DNA of 5,477 bases from JARRRD01 sp046706685 (GTDB taxonomy: Bacteria > Nitrospirota > Thermodesulfovibrionia > Thermodesulfovibrionales > UBA6898). Shown here in pieces: positions 4,796-5,477 of this stretch. Positions within the stretch are counted from its first letter, which is position 1, and each line of letters opens with the position of its first letter. Location of the stretch: assembly GCA_046706685.1 (NCBI GenBank), contig JBJKPE010000257.1, positions 1 to 5,477 of the forward strand. The letters run 5' to 3'. Below the pieces are notes generated by a model, which was not told the origin of the DNA, ran no database searches, and worked only from the letters and a program-made list of their open reading frames with translations. Position numbers and translations under genes: made by a program.

Positions 4796-5332
4796 GTGTA
4801 TGAAGTGGAGATAAAGATACTGGAAATAGACAGACTCAAGACCGAAGGCATGCTTCTTGCCGCAGGCGCAAAAAAAATTTTTGATGACCAGATCCACGCA
4901 GTATACTACGATTTCGGCGACGGCTCAATAAGGGAAGGCGGAGGGACCCTCAGGCTGAGGAGAGAGGGCGGCAGGGTGGTACTCACGTTTAAGAGGCATG
5001 TGGAAGACAGAAATGCAAAGGTGAGAGAGGAGCGGGAGGTGGTCGTGTCCGACTTTCTGACGACGAGGTTTATACTTGAAGCGATCGGGCTTTCGGCCCG
5101 GCTCGAAATGAGCAAACACAGGACTACCTACGAACTCGGCGGAACGCATTTCGAGTTCGATAAATACAACGATGCATATGCATATATTCCGGAATTTCTT
5201 GAGATAGAAAGTACTGACGTCGAGACCGCCTACCGGCAGGCTGAAAAGCTCGGTTTCAGCAGGGAGGAGTGCAGGCCATGGGATGCGATTCAGGTCGCGG
5301 CCTATTATTCGGCGCGCACCGGGGAGAAATAA
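4796..5332 (+). CDS. cyaB: CYTH-domain protein, class IV adenylate cyclase-like
   Basis: This 178-residue cytosolic protein belongs to the CYTH superfamily (class IV adenylate cyclases and thiamine triphosphatases), which binds triphosphate substrates with metal ions inside an eight-stranded tunnel. The signature ExExK is at residues 3-7 (EVEIK). Further tunnel residues are RLR (53-55), LTFKR with Lys66, EERE (78-81), KHR (107-109), HFEFD (118-122) and FLEIES (134-139). Length fits the CyaB subgroup. The start is GTG, forced by the N-terminal position of EVEIK; a weak GAAAGGG lies about 10 nt upstream. Whether it makes cAMP or hydrolyses a triphosphate cannot be decided from sequence, and many members annotated as cyclases are unproven. 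It is followed by the exporter gene after 52 bp and probably shares its transcript. Confidence 0.88.
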   Translation: MYEVEIKILEIDRLKTEGMLLAAGAKKIFDDQIHAVYYDFGDGSIREGGGTLRLRREGGRVVLTFKRHVEDRNAKVREEREVVVSDFLTTRFILEAIGLSARLEMSKHRTTYELGGTHFEFDKYNDAYAYIPEFLEIESTDVETAYRQAEKLGFSREECRPWDAIQVAAYYSARTGEK

Positions 5333-5350
5333 CGTAACTGTAAGGACAAA

Positions 5351-5398
5351 ATGACTTCACGGAAACGAACGAAGGAATTGCCTGGTGGAAGATTATAA
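5351..5398 (+). CDS. Possible 15-residue leader peptide ahead of the exporter gene
   Basis: An ATG at 5351 with AAGGA 5 nt upstream (5342-5346) opens a frame of 15 codons. It begins MTSRKRTKELPGG, is rich in basic residues, and ends at a TAA (5396-5398) inside the first codons of the exporter gene. Its translation could couple to the exporter start at 5385. Such short frames with a fair ribosome site also occur by chance. Confidence 0.25.
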   Translation: MTSRKRTKELPGGRL

Positions 5399-5477
5399 GA
5401 AGATCTATCGTCTCGTCTCGCCTTACTGGCGGCGGGTCGCGCTTGCCGGCTTAATAAGCCTGATCGTTTCCGGGCTG
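5385..5477 (+). CDS. msbA: N-terminus of an MsbA-like ABC exporter (cut by window end)
   Basis: Only 31 codons are present, beginning MEDYKKIYRLVSPYWRR and continuing into the first membrane segment, VALAGLISLIVSGL. This pattern, a short cytosolic amphipathic stretch ending PYW followed by a basic pair and a hydrophobic helix with SLIVSGL, is typical of MsbA-type half-transporters. These flip lipid A or other lipids across the inner membrane using a fused ATPase domain, here outside the window. The GTG start is supported by AAGGA (5372-5376) 8 nt upstream. It follows the CYTH gene by 52 bp with no terminator between, suggesting one transcript. The family is likely; the substrate is a guess. 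Confidence 0.65.
   Translation, partial: MEDYKKIYRLVSPYWRRVALAGLISLIVSGL

Noticed and set aside
4625..4897. A 90-codon minus-strand frame over the hup-CYTH intergenic region
   Set aside because: It overlaps the hup promoter and the start of the CYTH gene, and its protein has no recognisable pattern.

Overview
The window looks like a piece of a Gram-negative bacterial chromosome. HU, a CYTH-domain protein, biotin synthesis and the start of an MsbA-type ABC exporter are all ordinary chromosomal genes. The protein styles and intergenic repeats remind me of Nitrospirota or Desulfobacterota (former Deltaproteobacteria), but this is a low-confidence impression and no marker gene fixes the taxon. 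Most genes lie on the minus strand; the last part (4796 onward) runs on the plus strand.

Layout, left to right. A roughly 137-bp AT-rich repeat (1-137) is followed by bioF on the minus strand (157-1293) with its own probable promoter. Upstream of bioF lie a four-unit CAAGC octamer array (1361-1392) and a second, about 95% identical copy of the repeat in the same orientation (1430-1565). bioF is therefore bracketed by direct repeats. Next comes a complete small transcription unit on the minus strand: a consensus-like promoter (1806-1834), a strong Shine-Dalgarno, a 27-residue Lys/Thr-rich protein with two cysteines (1694-1777) and a strong intrinsic terminator (1636-1663).

The centre is a three-gene minus-strand operon, transcribed from right to left: a MTH1187-family thiamine-binding protein (3762-4067), a double-domain universal stress protein (2896-3765) and a sodium/calcium exchanger family membrane protein (1877-2896). 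The genes overlap by 4 bp and 1 bp, so translation is probably coupled.

On the right, an HU-family nucleoid protein (4293-4568, minus) has a near-consensus promoter with a palindrome over its -10 box and a 17-bp-stem terminator. Divergently, a CYTH-domain protein (4796-5332) is followed after 52 bp by the first 31 codons of an MsbA-like ABC exporter that runs off the window.

The most notable items are the unannotated 27-residue basic microprotein, whose promoter closely resembles that of HU, and the duplicated repeat around bioF. I found no tRNA, rRNA, CRISPR array, transposase or phage gene.
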